A stretch of 35,881 nucleotides of DNA from an uncultured Alphaproteobacteria bacterium (GTDB taxonomy: Bacteria; Pseudomonadota; Alphaproteobacteria; RF32; CAG-239). A program made the position numbers and the translations under genes. The DNA lies in the NCBI GenBank assembly GCA_944391515.1, contig CALXTW010000020.1:1-35881 (forward strand), written 5' to 3'. How positions within the stretch are numbered: the first letter of the stretch is position 1; every line of letters starts with the position of its first letter. This document shows positions 18,025 through 26,277 of the stretch, piece after piece. The notes beneath the pieces are model-generated. The model did not search any database. It saw only the letters and a program-made list of their open reading frames with translations, and was not told where the DNA came from.

Positions 18025-19185
18025 ATGTTTGGAAAAAAAATAAAAAAACTGAAGAATTGGTGGCAGAATAAAAAAAATCTGCCCCAATTTCGTATTCAGT
18101 TGGAAAAACTAAAAAAAGAAAAGAGAGAAACTTACAGCGCTGTTCTTATCTCGCATGAATTATCGGCAACAGGAGCTCCGTTGATGTTGTTGTCTGCGGC
18201 TAAGGCTATCTTGAAAGATGGCGGACAAGTGCGAGTTTTGGCTTATCAGGACGGTGTTTTGAAAAGTAACTTCCAACAGCTTGGCGTGGCGGTTTTTGTT
18301 CATCCTGATTTTCGAGATAATTCAGATTTACTTAATGAATTTGGTGGGGATTGTGATTATGCAATTGCTAATACGGTGGTGGCATATCCGGCTATTTCCT
18401 TGCTTAAGGGACCGAAAATTTTGTGGTGGATTCACGAAGGAAAAGTGATTGAAGACGATTATATCAATCGTTTCAGAAAAAAGAAGTTTCGTCCCGATTT
18501 GGAAGAGACATTACGTATAGCTCCCAAAATTGCGGTCGTAAGTGATTATGCAAAACAAGTGGTTGTCTCATATAATCCCAAGGCAGAAGTTTTAAATTTG
18601 GCTGAAGATGATTGGGGAGAAGTTAGTTCTCGCATCCTAAAAGATGATGATAAGGTTCGGATTGCAATGCTGGGGGCAGTTTGTCCGATTAAAGGTCAAG
18701 ACGTGGCGTTGCAGGCCTTGGAAAGTTTGGCTCCTGCTTATGCCAAGCAAATTGTTTTGGTGGTAGCCGGTAAACAAGATGATGCCTATGCACAAAACTT
18801 AAGAGAAAAATATCAACTTCTTTCTAATGTTCAATGGGAAAATGCGGTTCCTTTTGAAAAATTACAGGATTTTTATGCTAAGCAAGATGTGATTTTGGTG
18901 GCATCTCGTGATGAATCTTTTTCGTTAGTTGCCTTGGAGGCTTGTATGAATTCTAAGCCACTGATTGTTAGTTCTAATGTAGGGGCTAAGTTTTTGGTCG
19001 AAGAGGGAAAAAATGGTTTTGTATTTGAGAGTGAAAATGTTGAAAGTCTTAAAAATGCTCTGATTAGGATTTGTAAAAAGCGTTTGTCTTTATCTGAGAT
19101 GGGAGCTTATTCTCGCCAAAAGTATGTTGAAAATGGCACGATGGAGGTTTTTGCTCAGAGGTTGCTACGTTTGATGAAAAAATAG
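18025..19185 (+). CDS. Glycosyltransferase family 4-like protein
   Basis: The 386-aa GT-B protein has a basic N-terminal stretch (about 40 residues, many Lys, possibly a membrane-surface or coiled helix). An LISHELSATGAPLMLLSAAK block typical of GT4 N-domains follows, then IRIAMLGAVCPIKGQDVAL-like strand and loop, and the donor-binding SRDESFSLVALEACMNSKP with the E-x7-E type arrangement. It probably adds a sugar to the glycan made by the upstream operon; rhamnose as donor is possible but unproven. It starts 13 nt after rfbB and ends at a strong terminator, so it closes the operon. Confidence 0.85.
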   Translation: MFGKKIKKLKNWWQNKKNLPQFRIQLEKLKKEKRETYSAVLISHELSATGAPLMLLSAAKAILKDGGQVRVLAYQDGVLKSNFQQLGVAVFVHPDFRDNSDLLNEFGGDCDYAIANTVVAYPAISLLKGPKILWWIHEGKVIEDDYINRFRKKKFRPDLEETLRIAPKIAVVSDYAKQVVVSYNPKAEVLNLAEDDWGEVSSRILKDDDKVRIAMLGAVCPIKGQDVALQALESLAPAYAKQIVLVVAGKQDDAYAQNLREKYQLLSNVQWENAVPFEKLQDFYAKQDVILVASRDESFSLVALEACMNSKPLIVSSNVGAKFLVEEGKNGFVFESENVESLKNALIRICKKRLSLSEMGAYSRQKYVENGTMEVFAQRLLRLMKK

Positions 19186-19198
19186 TATCTGTTTATAT

Positions 19199-19233
19199 AA
19201 AAAAATCCCGAAGTGACCTTCGGGATTTTTTTG
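19199..19233. terminator. Bidirectional terminator between the glycosyltransferase and TerC genes
   Basis: AAATCCCGAAG and CTTCGGGATTT form an 11-bp stem around TGAC, with A-runs on the left and T-runs on the right. Confidence 0.9.
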
Positions 19234-19243
19234 TTTTTCGTTT

Positions 19244-20206
19244 TTAGGCTTGCTTCTTCTTGGTGGAGATCAGTGAAGCGGCGATACCAATAAAGATAAT
19301 TGTAAAGGTTATTGATAATGAATGCCATGCTTCCAATTTCCATCCAAAGTAGGGCAGGAATATCTTACTTCCGATGAAGATAAGAATAACCGATAAGGCT
19401 TGTTTGAGATAAACAAAGCGATATACGGCAGCTTCCAAAAGAAAGTATAATGCTCTTAAGCCAAGAATTGCAAAAATGTTACTGGTGTAGATGATGAAGA
19501 TATCTTGTGTGATTAAGAAGATAGCAGGAATGCTGTCTAACGCAAAGATAACATCCATGGTTTCTACAATCAAAAGAGCAAAAAACAGCGGGGTAATGTA
19601 ATGATGCCCGTTTCTTTTGATGAAGAAATGTTCTCCATGAATTTCATGTGTGACATGGAAAAATTTAGAAATCGTTTTGTATAAACGTGTTTCTTTTAAG
19701 GGTTTTTCTTCTTCTGAAGAAGGAAGAACCATCTTGATACCTGTATAGAGCAAAAAGGCAGAAAACAGGTAAAGTACCCAGTGGAATTCTTTGATTAAGG
19801 CATCACCAACAAAAATCAGAATGGCGCGCATAACCAGAGCGCCTAATATACCCCAGAATAAAACACGATGTTGATACATTCTTGGAATTTGCAAAGATGT
19901 AAAGACCAAAGAAATAATAAATACGTTGTCTAATGACAAACTCTTTTCAACCAAGAAACCGGTGAAAAACAGCAAACCTTTGTCCATGCCTTCTTCATAT
20001 ATGACAAAGACGCCGAAAATGCACGCGGCGAGAATATAAACAATACACAAGATTAATGTGTGCATGAAATTCGGAACTTCATTCTTGCGGTTAAAAAACA
20101 ATAAGTCCCAAAGCAGTAATACAATAACTGCAATACCAAAAATCACCCACATCCATGTTTGTGAAAGAGTGGCGTGATGCGTAAATAAATATTGTAATTT
20201 TTCCAT
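19244..20206 (-). CDS. TerC/Alx-family integral membrane protein
   Basis: The polytopic protein of 320 aa has about nine membrane segments. The diagnostic blocks are FLVEKSLSLDNVFIISLVF and VETMDVIFALDSIPAIFLIT; the acidic residues in these membrane segments are thought to bind metal. In studied Alx/TerC relatives the role is manganese export or metal handling, sometimes in the secretion pathway. No yybP-ykoY-like motif is evident in the 105-bp gap upstream. It is probably a single gene; MarC upstream is on the same strand. Confidence 0.9.
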   Translation of the reverse strand: MEKLQYLFTHHATLSQTWMWVIFGIAVIVLLLWDLLFFNRKNEVPNFMHTLILCIVYILAACIFGVFVIYEEGMDKGLLFFTGFLVEKSLSLDNVFIISLVFTSLQIPRMYQHRVLFWGILGALVMRAILIFVGDALIKEFHWVLYLFSAFLLYTGIKMVLPSSEEEKPLKETRLYKTISKFFHVTHEIHGEHFFIKRNGHHYITPLFFALLIVETMDVIFALDSIPAIFLITQDIFIIYTSNIFAILGLRALYFLLEAAVYRFVYLKQALSVILIFIGSKIFLPYFGWKLEAWHSLSITFTIIFIGIAASLISTKKKQA

Positions 20207-20311
20207 AGTTCTTTCTTATGTGTTAAAGTTAACTTACTCTTTAGTGTTTAAGTCATTTATAGATGAGCGTCAATTTGTATCTCAGGGTAATTAACAATTC
20301 TTCTTTTCTGT

Positions 20312-20908
20312 TTATTTTACTTCTTGCAGTAAGATTGCCAGATTGTGTGTGAATAATTTTACTGAGATGGCAAGTAAAATGATGCCGAAGAATTTTTGGA
20401 GCATATAGATTGTTCCTGCTCCTAAAATACGGTCAATTCTTTTACTTAGTTTAAGAACGATATAGACCCATATTACATTTAGTAATACAGCTAGAATAAT
20501 GTTTATGTCGGCATATTGAGAGCGAATGGATAATAGAGTTGTTAAACCTCCGGCTCCGGCAATGAGTGGAAATACAACCGGAATAAAGGTTGCATCTTTG
20601 GGTGAATCTGGTGAGCTTTTGAATATTTCAATATCTAGAATCATTTCCATTGCCATAACAAAAATTATAAGTGAACCGGCAATGGCAAATGAGGAAATAT
20701 CAACATGAAAAAGGTGTAAAAATGCTTCTCCGACATAAAAGAAGCCCATAAACATGAGCAGGGATAGCAGAGCGGCTTTTTGGGCGTTTATGATTTTACC
20801 TTTCTTCTTTAGGCTTAAAAATATAGGGATAGAACCTGTAACGTCTATTACTGCAAACAATACCACAAAAGCACTGATAAATTCTTGAATATTAAACTGA
20901 CTAAACAT
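20312..20908 (-). CDS. MarC/YchE-family inner membrane protein
   Basis: The 198-aa protein has six predicted membrane segments. FAVIDVTGSIPIFLSL near the N-terminus and the FPLIAGAGGLTTLL block in the middle are the conserved signatures of the MarC family (NAAT-like fold). The function of the family is not firmly known, and the old link to multiple antibiotic resistance has not held up. The ribosome binding site GGAAGG lies about 6 nt before the ATG. It could share a transcript with the TerC-like gene 105 bp downstream. Confidence 0.9.
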   Translation of the reverse strand: MFSQFNIQEFISAFVVLFAVIDVTGSIPIFLSLKKKGKIINAQKAALLSLLMFMGFFYVGEAFLHLFHVDISSFAIAGSLIIFVMAMEMILDIEIFKSSPDSPKDATFIPVVFPLIAGAGGLTTLLSIRSQYADINIILAVLLNVIWVYIVLKLSKRIDRILGAGTIYMLQKFFGIILLAISVKLFTHNLAILLQEVK

Positions 20909-20970
20909 TTCTACCTTCCTTTCGGGTTTGGGATAGCAGTTTGATGTGTAATAGTCAATAGAAGGAATGG

Positions 20971-21633
20971 TTAAATTTCAATTCTTACCACAACACGACG
21001 ATTTTTTTCCTGATTTTCAGGAATAAATTCACCATAAGTGTTGGTGTTTGGACATTTGGGAACAATGTGTCCCATACCAATGGCCTTGAAACGTTCTTCT
21101 GTTAGGCCTCGTGCTATAAGGGCATGGACAATTGCTCCTGCTCGGGCAGAGGATAATTCCCAATCTGATTGAAAGCGAGAGTGTTGGGTTTCAATAGTGT
21201 CGGTATGACCCTCTACAGCAATGCCAAAACGGCGATATTTATCACCTTTAAGCAAATCGGCAATTTTATCTAACAAATCTTTGGTATCGGCTTTTAATTT
21301 ATCAGATCCTTTTTCAAATAATATGGAGCTTGTGATGTCTAAAGTGGCTCCTTGTGCGTCTGATCCAATACCTATACCATCGCCTAAATTGGCTTTGGTG
21401 GCATCATCTATAAAGTTTAGTATTGTGCCGTTCATTTGTTCTGCTCCCATAGAGCCAAAAGCTGCGGCAAATGCATATTGTATTTGTGCTGCTTTCTTTT
21501 TATCTAATGTCGATGACGCGAATAAAACGATAAACAATGCCAATAAGAGGGTTAATAAATCCGAATAAGGAATTAACCAGGTTTCGTCGGCGTGTTCTTC
21601 GTGAGGCTGTTCGGCAGGCTTTTTCTTGACCAT
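20971..21633 (-). CDS. motB: Flagellar motor stator protein MotB-like (OmpA domain)
   Basis: The 220-aa protein has a short cytosolic tip, one membrane helix PYSDLLTLLLALFIVLFASS with the proton-carrying Asp at residue 25, and a C-terminal OmpA-like peptidoglycan-binding domain (VEGHTDT, LSSARAGAIV, NRRVVVRIEI). It is shorter than E. coli MotB and has a short linker. It lies 9 nt after motA on the same strand and would assemble with MotA into a torque-generating stator. No other flagellar gene is in the window, so a non-flagellar ion-channel role cannot be excluded. Confidence 0.9.
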   Translation of the reverse strand: MVKKKPAEQPHEEHADETWLIPYSDLLTLLLALFIVLFASSTLDKKKAAQIQYAFAAAFGSMGAEQMNGTILNFIDDATKANLGDGIGIGSDAQGATLDITSSILFEKGSDKLKADTKDLLDKIADLLKGDKYRRFGIAVEGHTDTIETQHSRFQSDWELSSARAGAIVHALIARGLTEERFKAIGMGHIVPKCPNTNTYGEFIPENQEKNRRVVVRIEI

Positions 21634-21642
21634 GTTTTTTCC

Positions 21643-22413
21643 TTAATCTTGGCGGGCTTTTCTTTCGCTGGCTGGAATAAATGCTTGCAATTTTGCTTCC
21701 ATTGCCATGGATGATGCTCCAGATTGCAAGGCAAGAGCGCCTTCCAATATCATTTTTTTTACTTCAACCTCTGCTGCTGATATTCTTTTGAGCTTATTGG
21801 CAAACGGGTGCCAACAAACGTAACCGGTAAAAATACCAAGCAAAGTTGCAACAAAGGCGGCTGCGATTGAGTGTCCTAATTTATCTATGTCTGATAAGTT
21901 ACCAAGGGCGGCAATTAATCCAATAACAGCGCCCAAAACACCAAGTGTCGGGGCATACATTCCTCCTTGCGAAAAGATAGAAGCATTCGCGCGGTGTCTT
22001 TCTTCCATTTGTTTGATATCATTATCGGCTGTTTCATAAATAAAATCAGCGCTAAATCCATCTGCGACCATCGATAGGGTTGATTTGATGAATGGGTCTT
22101 CGATTTCACCTGCTTTCTTTTCTATTGCCATAACGCCTTCTTGTTTGGCGGATTTGGCGAGACCAACAAATAAGTCAAAAACTTCTTGTTTGCTCATTTG
22201 TGGTTTTCCGCAGAAAATAATCTTACAGAGGGTAGGGAATCTTTTAAGTTCTTCCATGGTAAAGGCGTTAAACAATGCGGCGGCAGTTCCTGCAAAAATA
22301 ATCAAATATGCGGCCGGATTAATGAGAGCGTGGGGATCAGCTCCCTTAAGATACATACCTATACCTATAGATGCAATACCGGCAGATAAGCCTATGATGG
22401 TGGATTTTTCCAT
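21643..22413 (-). CDS. motA: Flagellar motor stator protein MotA-like
   Basis: The 256-aa protein has the MotA/ExbB arrangement of four membrane segments: about 5-23, 31-51, and a second pair, APTLGVLGAVIGLIAALG and IAAAFVATLLGIFTGYV. The large cytosolic loop lies between the pairs. The Pro in APTLGVLG and the helix-4 PFANKLK are conserved in stator proteins. The stop is 9 nt before motB. An A/T-rich gap of 73 bp separates it from the Spx-like gene, with no clear terminator. Confidence 0.92.
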   Translation of the reverse strand: MEKSTIIGLSAGIASIGIGMYLKGADPHALINPAAYLIIFAGTAAALFNAFTMEELKRFPTLCKIIFCGKPQMSKQEVFDLFVGLAKSAKQEGVMAIEKKAGEIEDPFIKSTLSMVADGFSADFIYETADNDIKQMEERHRANASIFSQGGMYAPTLGVLGAVIGLIAALGNLSDIDKLGHSIAAAFVATLLGIFTGYVCWHPFANKLKRISAAEVEVKKMILEGALALQSGASSMAMEAKLQAFIPASERKARQD

Positions 22414-22486
22414 TTGAGAATCCTTTTATTTGTAAATATTTTAAGTAATTGTATAAAAATTTTTTTAATTTTTAGTAAATTATAGT

Positions 22487-22843
22487 TCAGAGAAGATGTT
22501 CTTGCCATTCCTTTTCTTTGAATCCGGTTAGAACAAAGTTGTTGCCTACAAGAATTGGTCTCTTAACTAACATGCCGTTTGAGGCTAAGAGTTGTCTTTG
22601 TTCGCTTTCTGAGAGAAGAGGGAGTTTGTCTTTTAGGCCTAAGGATTTATAAAGTAGTCCTGAGGTGTTTATAAAGCGCTTTAAGGGGAGATTTCCTTTT
22701 GTTTGCCAAGAGGCAATTTCTTCAGCAGTGGGATTGTCTTCAACAATGTGGCGAGTAGTGAACTCAATTTTATGTTCTTCCAACCAGCGTCGTGCTTTTT
22801 GACAAGTGGAGCATTGGGGGTATTCTAAAAATAAATATTTCAT
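22487..22843 (-). CDS. Spx/ArsC-family thioredoxin-fold protein
   Basis: The start is set at ATG 22843 (GAGGA 6 nt upstream), giving 118 aa; the frame is open upstream to 23017, but that stretch crosses the promoter region of the divergent ROK gene. The N-terminus YPQCSTCQKARRWLEEH carries a CxxC redox pair as in Spx/MgsR proteins. The family-typical INTSGLLYKSL and RPILVGNNFVLTGFKEKEW (the cis-Pro loop) follow. It could be an arsenate reductase-like enzyme or an RNA-polymerase-binding regulator; the CxxC favours the Spx-like branch, but the sequence does not decide. Confidence 0.85.
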   Translation of the reverse strand: MKYLFLEYPQCSTCQKARRWLEEHKIEFTTRHIVEDNPTAEEIASWQTKGNLPLKRFINTSGLLYKSLGLKDKLPLLSESEQRQLLASNGMLVKRPILVGNNFVLTGFKEKEWQEHLL

Positions 22844-22921
22844 GATTTTCCTCAGAATTGATTGCTTTTCTTTACTATAAGTCATATATTTATATAAGAC
22901 AACCAGATTAGGGAGATTTTT

Positions 22922-23815
22922 ATGCAGAAATTTAAGACTTTTCTTGCCTTTGATATTGGCGGAACAAAAATTGCTTATGCTTTGGTGTCTCAGGATGGAA
23001 AACTCCTTTCCGAGCAAAATAGAATCGCTACACCTAAAGACAATAAAGTTCTATATGAGACGTTAAAAGATATTGTTCATCAATTCGAAAGTCAGGTTGA
23101 TGGGGTGGCAATTGCAACGGCCGGAGAAGTTAATAAGGAGAATTCGGCGATTATTGCGTCAGTCGGAAATATGCCTGAAGGGTATATGCATACAGATTTT
23201 GTCTCCCTCTCATCAAAGCCGGTTTATGTAGAAAATGATGCAAATGCCGCTATGTGGTCAGAGTATCGCTTAGGTGCTGCGAAGGGTACTCAAAATTCTA
23301 TGTTGGTGGCTATTGGTACCGGTGTCGGTTTAGCTTTTATTGTGAACGGTATGCTCTTAAAAGGAAAGTCGGGTGCCGGAGGAGAGGCGCATTTCTCTGT
23401 TAATCGTGAGAAAAAAAGAAAGTGTAGTTGCGGATTATGGGATTGTTATGAGATTTATGCTTCAGGAACAGCTTTAGGATTGGATGCTAAAGAAGTTTAC
23501 GGTAGAGATGATGTTTCCAGTCACGATGTGATTAATGGTTTGAAAGAAAAAAATCCTTTGGCTGAAAAAGCATATCAGATTTGGGAAAATGATGTCGTGC
23601 GAGGAATTGCCGGATTGGCAAATATCTTTGATCCTGAAGTAGTGGTGTTGTTTGGTTCTTTAACCGCTTTTATGGATTTTGAAAAGTTACAAAAAGAAGT
23701 CAATGCTCAGATTGTGACTATGCCGTTGTTGCTTAAACATGCCGAAATGGGAAATGATGCGGCTCTTATCGGGGCAACTTTGGCTGCTGCTGAAAAACTC
23801 AATAAGGATGCTTAG
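22922..23815 (+). CDS. ROK-family sugar kinase
   Basis: The 297-aa protein has the ATP-binding FDIGGTKIAYALV at residues 8-20, the catalytic-Asp block VENDANAAMWSEYRLG, GTGVGLAFIVNG, and a zinc-type cluster KCSCGLWDCYEIYASG. The usual GEIGH sugar-contact motif reads GAGGEAHFSV, one residue shorter, which may shift sugar preference. There is no N-terminal helix-turn-helix, so it is a kinase rather than a NagC-type repressor. GGGAG lies 6 nt before the ATG. N-acetylmannosamine, glucose or GlcNAc are possible substrates; the nagAB genes about 16 kb away do not settle this. Confidence 0.88.
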   Translation: MQKFKTFLAFDIGGTKIAYALVSQDGKLLSEQNRIATPKDNKVLYETLKDIVHQFESQVDGVAIATAGEVNKENSAIIASVGNMPEGYMHTDFVSLSSKPVYVENDANAAMWSEYRLGAAKGTQNSMLVAIGTGVGLAFIVNGMLLKGKSGAGGEAHFSVNREKKRKCSCGLWDCYEIYASGTALGLDAKEVYGRDDVSSHDVINGLKEKNPLAEKAYQIWENDVVRGIAGLANIFDPEVVVLFGSLTAFMDFEKLQKEVNAQIVTMPLLLKHAEMGNDAALIGATLAAAEKLNKDA

Positions 23816-23817
23816 AC

Positions 23818-24084
23818 ATGAGACAAATTGATTCTTTTGTGATGTGGCTTGCCGTGAGTGTCTTGATTTTGGGTGGGCTGGTGTTTTCGGTTTATTTGTT
23901 GTCTTTTATTTTACCGCTTGTTTTGTTGTTTTTGTTGGGCGATTTTTTGTGGAATGTCGGAAGACGTTGGTATTATCAGAAAAAATTCGGACAAGAGACT
24001 GTGGTGATTGTTAAGAAAAAAACTCAAAATAAACCCGCTGACATAATTGATGCCGAATATGAAATTTTAGATGATAAACATTAA
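23818..24084 (+). CDS. Small membrane protein, unknown function
   Basis: The 88-aa product has two hydrophobic segments (about 8-28 and 29-46) and a polar C-terminus with KKKTQNKPADIIDAEYEIL. The DAEYEIL ending is common in small envelope proteins of this type, but no family is recognised. It starts 2 nt after the ROK gene stop and ends 2 nt before a strong terminator, so it is translated from the ROK transcript. Confidence 0.65.
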   Translation: MRQIDSFVMWLAVSVLILGGLVFSVYLLSFILPLVLLFLLGDFLWNVGRRWYYQKKFGQETVVIVKKKTQNKPADIIDAEYEILDDKH

Positions 24085-24085
24085 A

Positions 24086-24121
24086 GAAAAGAGAACCCGC
24101 CAATCGGCGGGTTCTCTTTTT
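24086..24121. terminator. Bidirectional terminator after the ROK operon
   Basis: AGAGAACCCGCC and GGCGGGTTCTCT form a 12-bp GC-rich stem around AATC, followed by T-runs on the plus strand and A-rich sequence on the left. It also lies just past the end of the convergent glycosyltransferase gene. Confidence 0.92.
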
Positions 24122-24137
24122 AATGTGTAGCCATAAA

Positions 24138-25718
24138 TTAAATGGCTTTTTGTTTCTTTGCAGTTAAGATATCTTTGGTGCTCATTTTTTGAAGACCAGA
24201 AGAATCCTTGGCTGTATTTGAACGTGTAAATGATACAACGTTTTCTGATTTGGCTTTTAAGACTTTTTGAACAATTTGATCTTTTTGTTCGGAAATCTTT
24301 TGCCATGTCAGATTATTGCGAACATAGGTATTGCCGTTTTCTGCAATCTTTTGACGCAGAGGCTCGTTGTTTAATAACAATTTCAGAGCCTTTACTTGAC
24401 GCCAACGATCGCTCTCTTGTGATGGGGCGTAAATACCAATTGCTTTATTGTAATCTTGGCTGTCATCACGAATGTCTGCACAATGAGCAAAGTCATTGAA
24501 ACCGCTACGACCAACAATAACGGCAGTTTGGCAGCCCATAGCTTCAATCGGAACCATACCAAAAGCTTCATTTAAGCTAGACATTACAAAAATTGATGAA
24601 ACATTGTAAACGCGAGCCATTTCTTTTTGATTGAGTGATGGCAAGAAGATAACTCTATCTTCAAAGTCTTTCAAAATTTCATGGCATTCTTGTGTTACAG
24701 GGTTGCCGATTTCACCACTGACCATATAAACAACTGATGGGTCTTCTTTCATGATTTCAGCCATAGAGCGAGAAAGTTCGCTGAAGCCCTTATCTCTCAC
24801 AACGCGTCCCAATGAGGAAACAACTTTTTTATCCGTCAAATCGATGACTTTGTCGTCGTTGTAAATGTTTTTATATTCAAATCTATATTTTAATTTGTGT
24901 AATTCTTGTGGATTTAATGGTTTGAAAATTTCATCATTGTATCCCGGCGGAATAACTGTAATCTTGTTGATATCAGCAAGGTATGGCTCAGCTACCAGAC
25001 GAGTTTGTTCATCAGGAGAGGTACCAATGATAATATCTGCTTTGTGGAACGCAAAAGTTTCATGCTCAATGCGTTGCTCAAAATTGTGCCATTGCCATTC
25101 TTCTTCGCTAATTTTGCCGCTTTCATATTGTGGAAGATTGCGTTCGTATTTTTTGTGTCCTAAAGAGTGGCTGGTTACCAACATAATCGGACGACGACCG
25201 GTTTCTTCTTCAATCTTGCTGCAAAGCATATCGGCGGCTAACATACCATCACGATAGTGACCTTCAACAACTTCAATATTATCTAAGGCATTTTCTTTTT
25301 TGTAGAATTCATATAAATTTTTAATCAATTCCGGTAAAAGAGGGACAATCTCTTCTTTGGGGACAAAATTGAAATTGCCACCAGCCGGAACACGCAAAAC
25401 GCGACTGCGAATGTTGGAACTTTCGTGCCATTGTTGCTCAATCGTATAGTTGATGTCTGTGCCAAGATTGCGTGGCGTACCACCAAATTGAGGGCAAATT
25501 CTTGGATCAACACGACGTGTTACCAAGTCAACATCGTAATTGTTGGAATTTGCTGCCAGAGCTTTAACATAGTAAACTTGGCCGCCGGTATCTTGTCCGG
25601 TGATTACTTTCTTGGAAATGACTTTAGTGGTTGGAAAGCCTTTTTCATCCAACTCAAAACCAAAATCACCTTCCACCAAGCCATGTGTTGAGAACATGAC
25701 TTTTAATTTTTTTGACAT
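24138..25718 (-). CDS. Sucrose-phosphate-synthase-like GT4 glycosyltransferase
   Basis: The 526-aa GT-B enzyme resembles sucrose-phosphate and sucrose synthases. The N-domain has the glycine loop TGQDTGGQVYYVKALA near residue 45, EGHYRDGMLAADML and TSHSLGHKKYERN. The C-domain has VSSLGRVVRDKGF and the donor-binding EAFGMVPIEAMGC (E-x7-E). The C-terminal 50 residues are basic and poorly structured (KDILTAKKQKAI). No sucrose-phosphate phosphatase domain or gene is nearby, so the acceptor may differ from fructose-6-phosphate. A palindrome upstream of its start could be an operator. Confidence 0.82.
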   Translation of the reverse strand: MSKKLKVMFSTHGLVEGDFGFELDEKGFPTTKVISKKVITGQDTGGQVYYVKALAANSNNYDVDLVTRRVDPRICPQFGGTPRNLGTDINYTIEQQWHESSNIRSRVLRVPAGGNFNFVPKEEIVPLLPELIKNLYEFYKKENALDNIEVVEGHYRDGMLAADMLCSKIEEETGRRPIMLVTSHSLGHKKYERNLPQYESGKISEEEWQWHNFEQRIEHETFAFHKADIIIGTSPDEQTRLVAEPYLADINKITVIPPGYNDEIFKPLNPQELHKLKYRFEYKNIYNDDKVIDLTDKKVVSSLGRVVRDKGFSELSRSMAEIMKEDPSVVYMVSGEIGNPVTQECHEILKDFEDRVIFLPSLNQKEMARVYNVSSIFVMSSLNEAFGMVPIEAMGCQTAVIVGRSGFNDFAHCADIRDDSQDYNKAIGIYAPSQESDRWRQVKALKLLLNNEPLRQKIAENGNTYVRNNLTWQKISEQKDQIVQKVLKAKSENVVSFTRSNTAKDSSGLQKMSTKDILTAKKQKAI

Positions 25719-25753
25719 TCTTTAATTCTCCATAAATTATTGTGAAATTTATG

Positions 25754-25766
25754 GTTACAATGTAAC
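25754..25766. promoter_or_regulatory. Perfect palindrome upstream of the SPS-like gene
   Basis: GTTACAATGTAAC reads the same on both strands except for the central base and lies 36 nt before the minus-strand start at 25718. The position suits an operator, but no regulator is identified. Confidence 0.35.
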
Positions 25767-25925
25767 AAGAAATTTTAATGAATCAAGTTAATTCGACAAA
25801 TTTTTTCTTTTTTTGTTTATAAGTAGGTATTTTTATTAAAATTCTAATTTTTTTGTGCTAAGCTTAAGTGTTTCTTGAGTTTTGTGCTTGTTGTGTATTT
25901 TTTACACCTTAAAATAAAATAATTG

Positions 25926-25954
25926 TTGACAAGAAACTCAGAATTGATTATTAA
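25926..25954 (+). promoter_or_regulatory. Promoter of tRNA-Met
   Basis: TTGACA at 25926-25931 and TATTAA at 25949-25954 are spaced by 17 bp, 17 nt before the mature tRNA 5' end. Confidence 0.65.
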
Positions 25955-25970
25955 ATACCACGAACCTGAT

Positions 25971-26047
25971 GGCGGGGTAGCTCAGCTGGTTAGAGCGGTG
26001 GAATCATAATCCATGTGTCGGGAGTTCGAATCTCCCCCTCGCTACCA
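25971..26047 (+). tRNA. tRNA-Met (anticodon CAU), elongator
   Basis: The 77-nt cloverleaf includes an encoded CCA. Acceptor arm GGCGGGG pairs with CCTCGCT (with G-U pairs), the D-arm is GCTCAGCTGGTTAGAGC, the anticodon stem GTGGA/TCCAT encloses ATCATAA, and the T-loop is TTCGAAT. The anticodon stem lacks the three G-C pairs of initiator tRNA, so it is an elongator; a tRNA-Ile with modified CAU is less likely given the close match to bacterial elongator Met tRNAs. Its last 22 nt plus AGATT are duplicated at 33425-33451, marking it as the integration site of the element. Confidence 0.95.
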
Positions 26048-26052
26048 AGATT
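26026..26052 (+). repeat. attL core
   Basis: The 27-bp core runs from the T-loop of tRNA-Met through CCA to AGATT. It is identical to 33425-33451; the flanks diverge immediately on both sides (G-A-A-A-A here against A-T-A-G-A at attR). Confidence 0.9.
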
Positions 26053-26064
26053 GAAAAATATAGT

Positions 26065-26100
26065 AAAAACAGCAACTTATAAGTGCTGTTTTTCTTTTTT
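26065..26100 (+). terminator. Element-encoded terminator replacing the native tRNA terminator
   Basis: AAAAACAGCA and TGCTGTTTTT form a 10-bp stem, followed by CTTTTTT. The native downstream hairpin (AACAGTCC/GGGCTGTT) now lies beyond attR, so the element supplies its own tRNA terminator of similar design. Confidence 0.75.
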
Positions 26101-26109
26101 AAAGCACAG

Positions 26110-26142
26110 TTTGTAATAGTGTTTTGTATTGCTGAATTGTAG
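26110..26142 (+). repeat. Candidate integrase arm-type site, left
   Basis: A 33-bp block matches 33334-33366 at 27 of 33 positions, without gaps and in direct orientation. It begins 58 bp from the attL core; the right copy ends 59 bp from the attR core. It contains TTTTGTATTGCTGAAT, a motif repeated four times near attR. Three TAGTG-TTTTGT-like copies (26117, 26140, 26193) also lie in this otherwise gene-free 230-bp gap. Confidence 0.5.
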
Positions 26143-26277
26143 TGATTTTGTGCATAACTTTTATTTTATTAAGGTATATATGGTTTGTCTTGTAGTGTTT
26201 TGTCAAAATACTCTTTACATTCATTACAACATCAGTAAAATGTTTTATAGATTTAAAAGAGATTTAAAAGGTTCAAT

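Noticed and set aside
20207..20311. Manganese (yybP-ykoY) riboswitch ahead of the TerC/Alx-like gene
   Set aside because: The gap is about 105 bp and AT-rich; none of the conserved purine-rich motif blocks were seen.
22844..23017. N-terminal extension of the Spx-like protein
   Set aside because: It would cross the promoter and start of the divergent ROK gene; the ATG at 22843 has GAGGA correctly spaced and begins the family domain.
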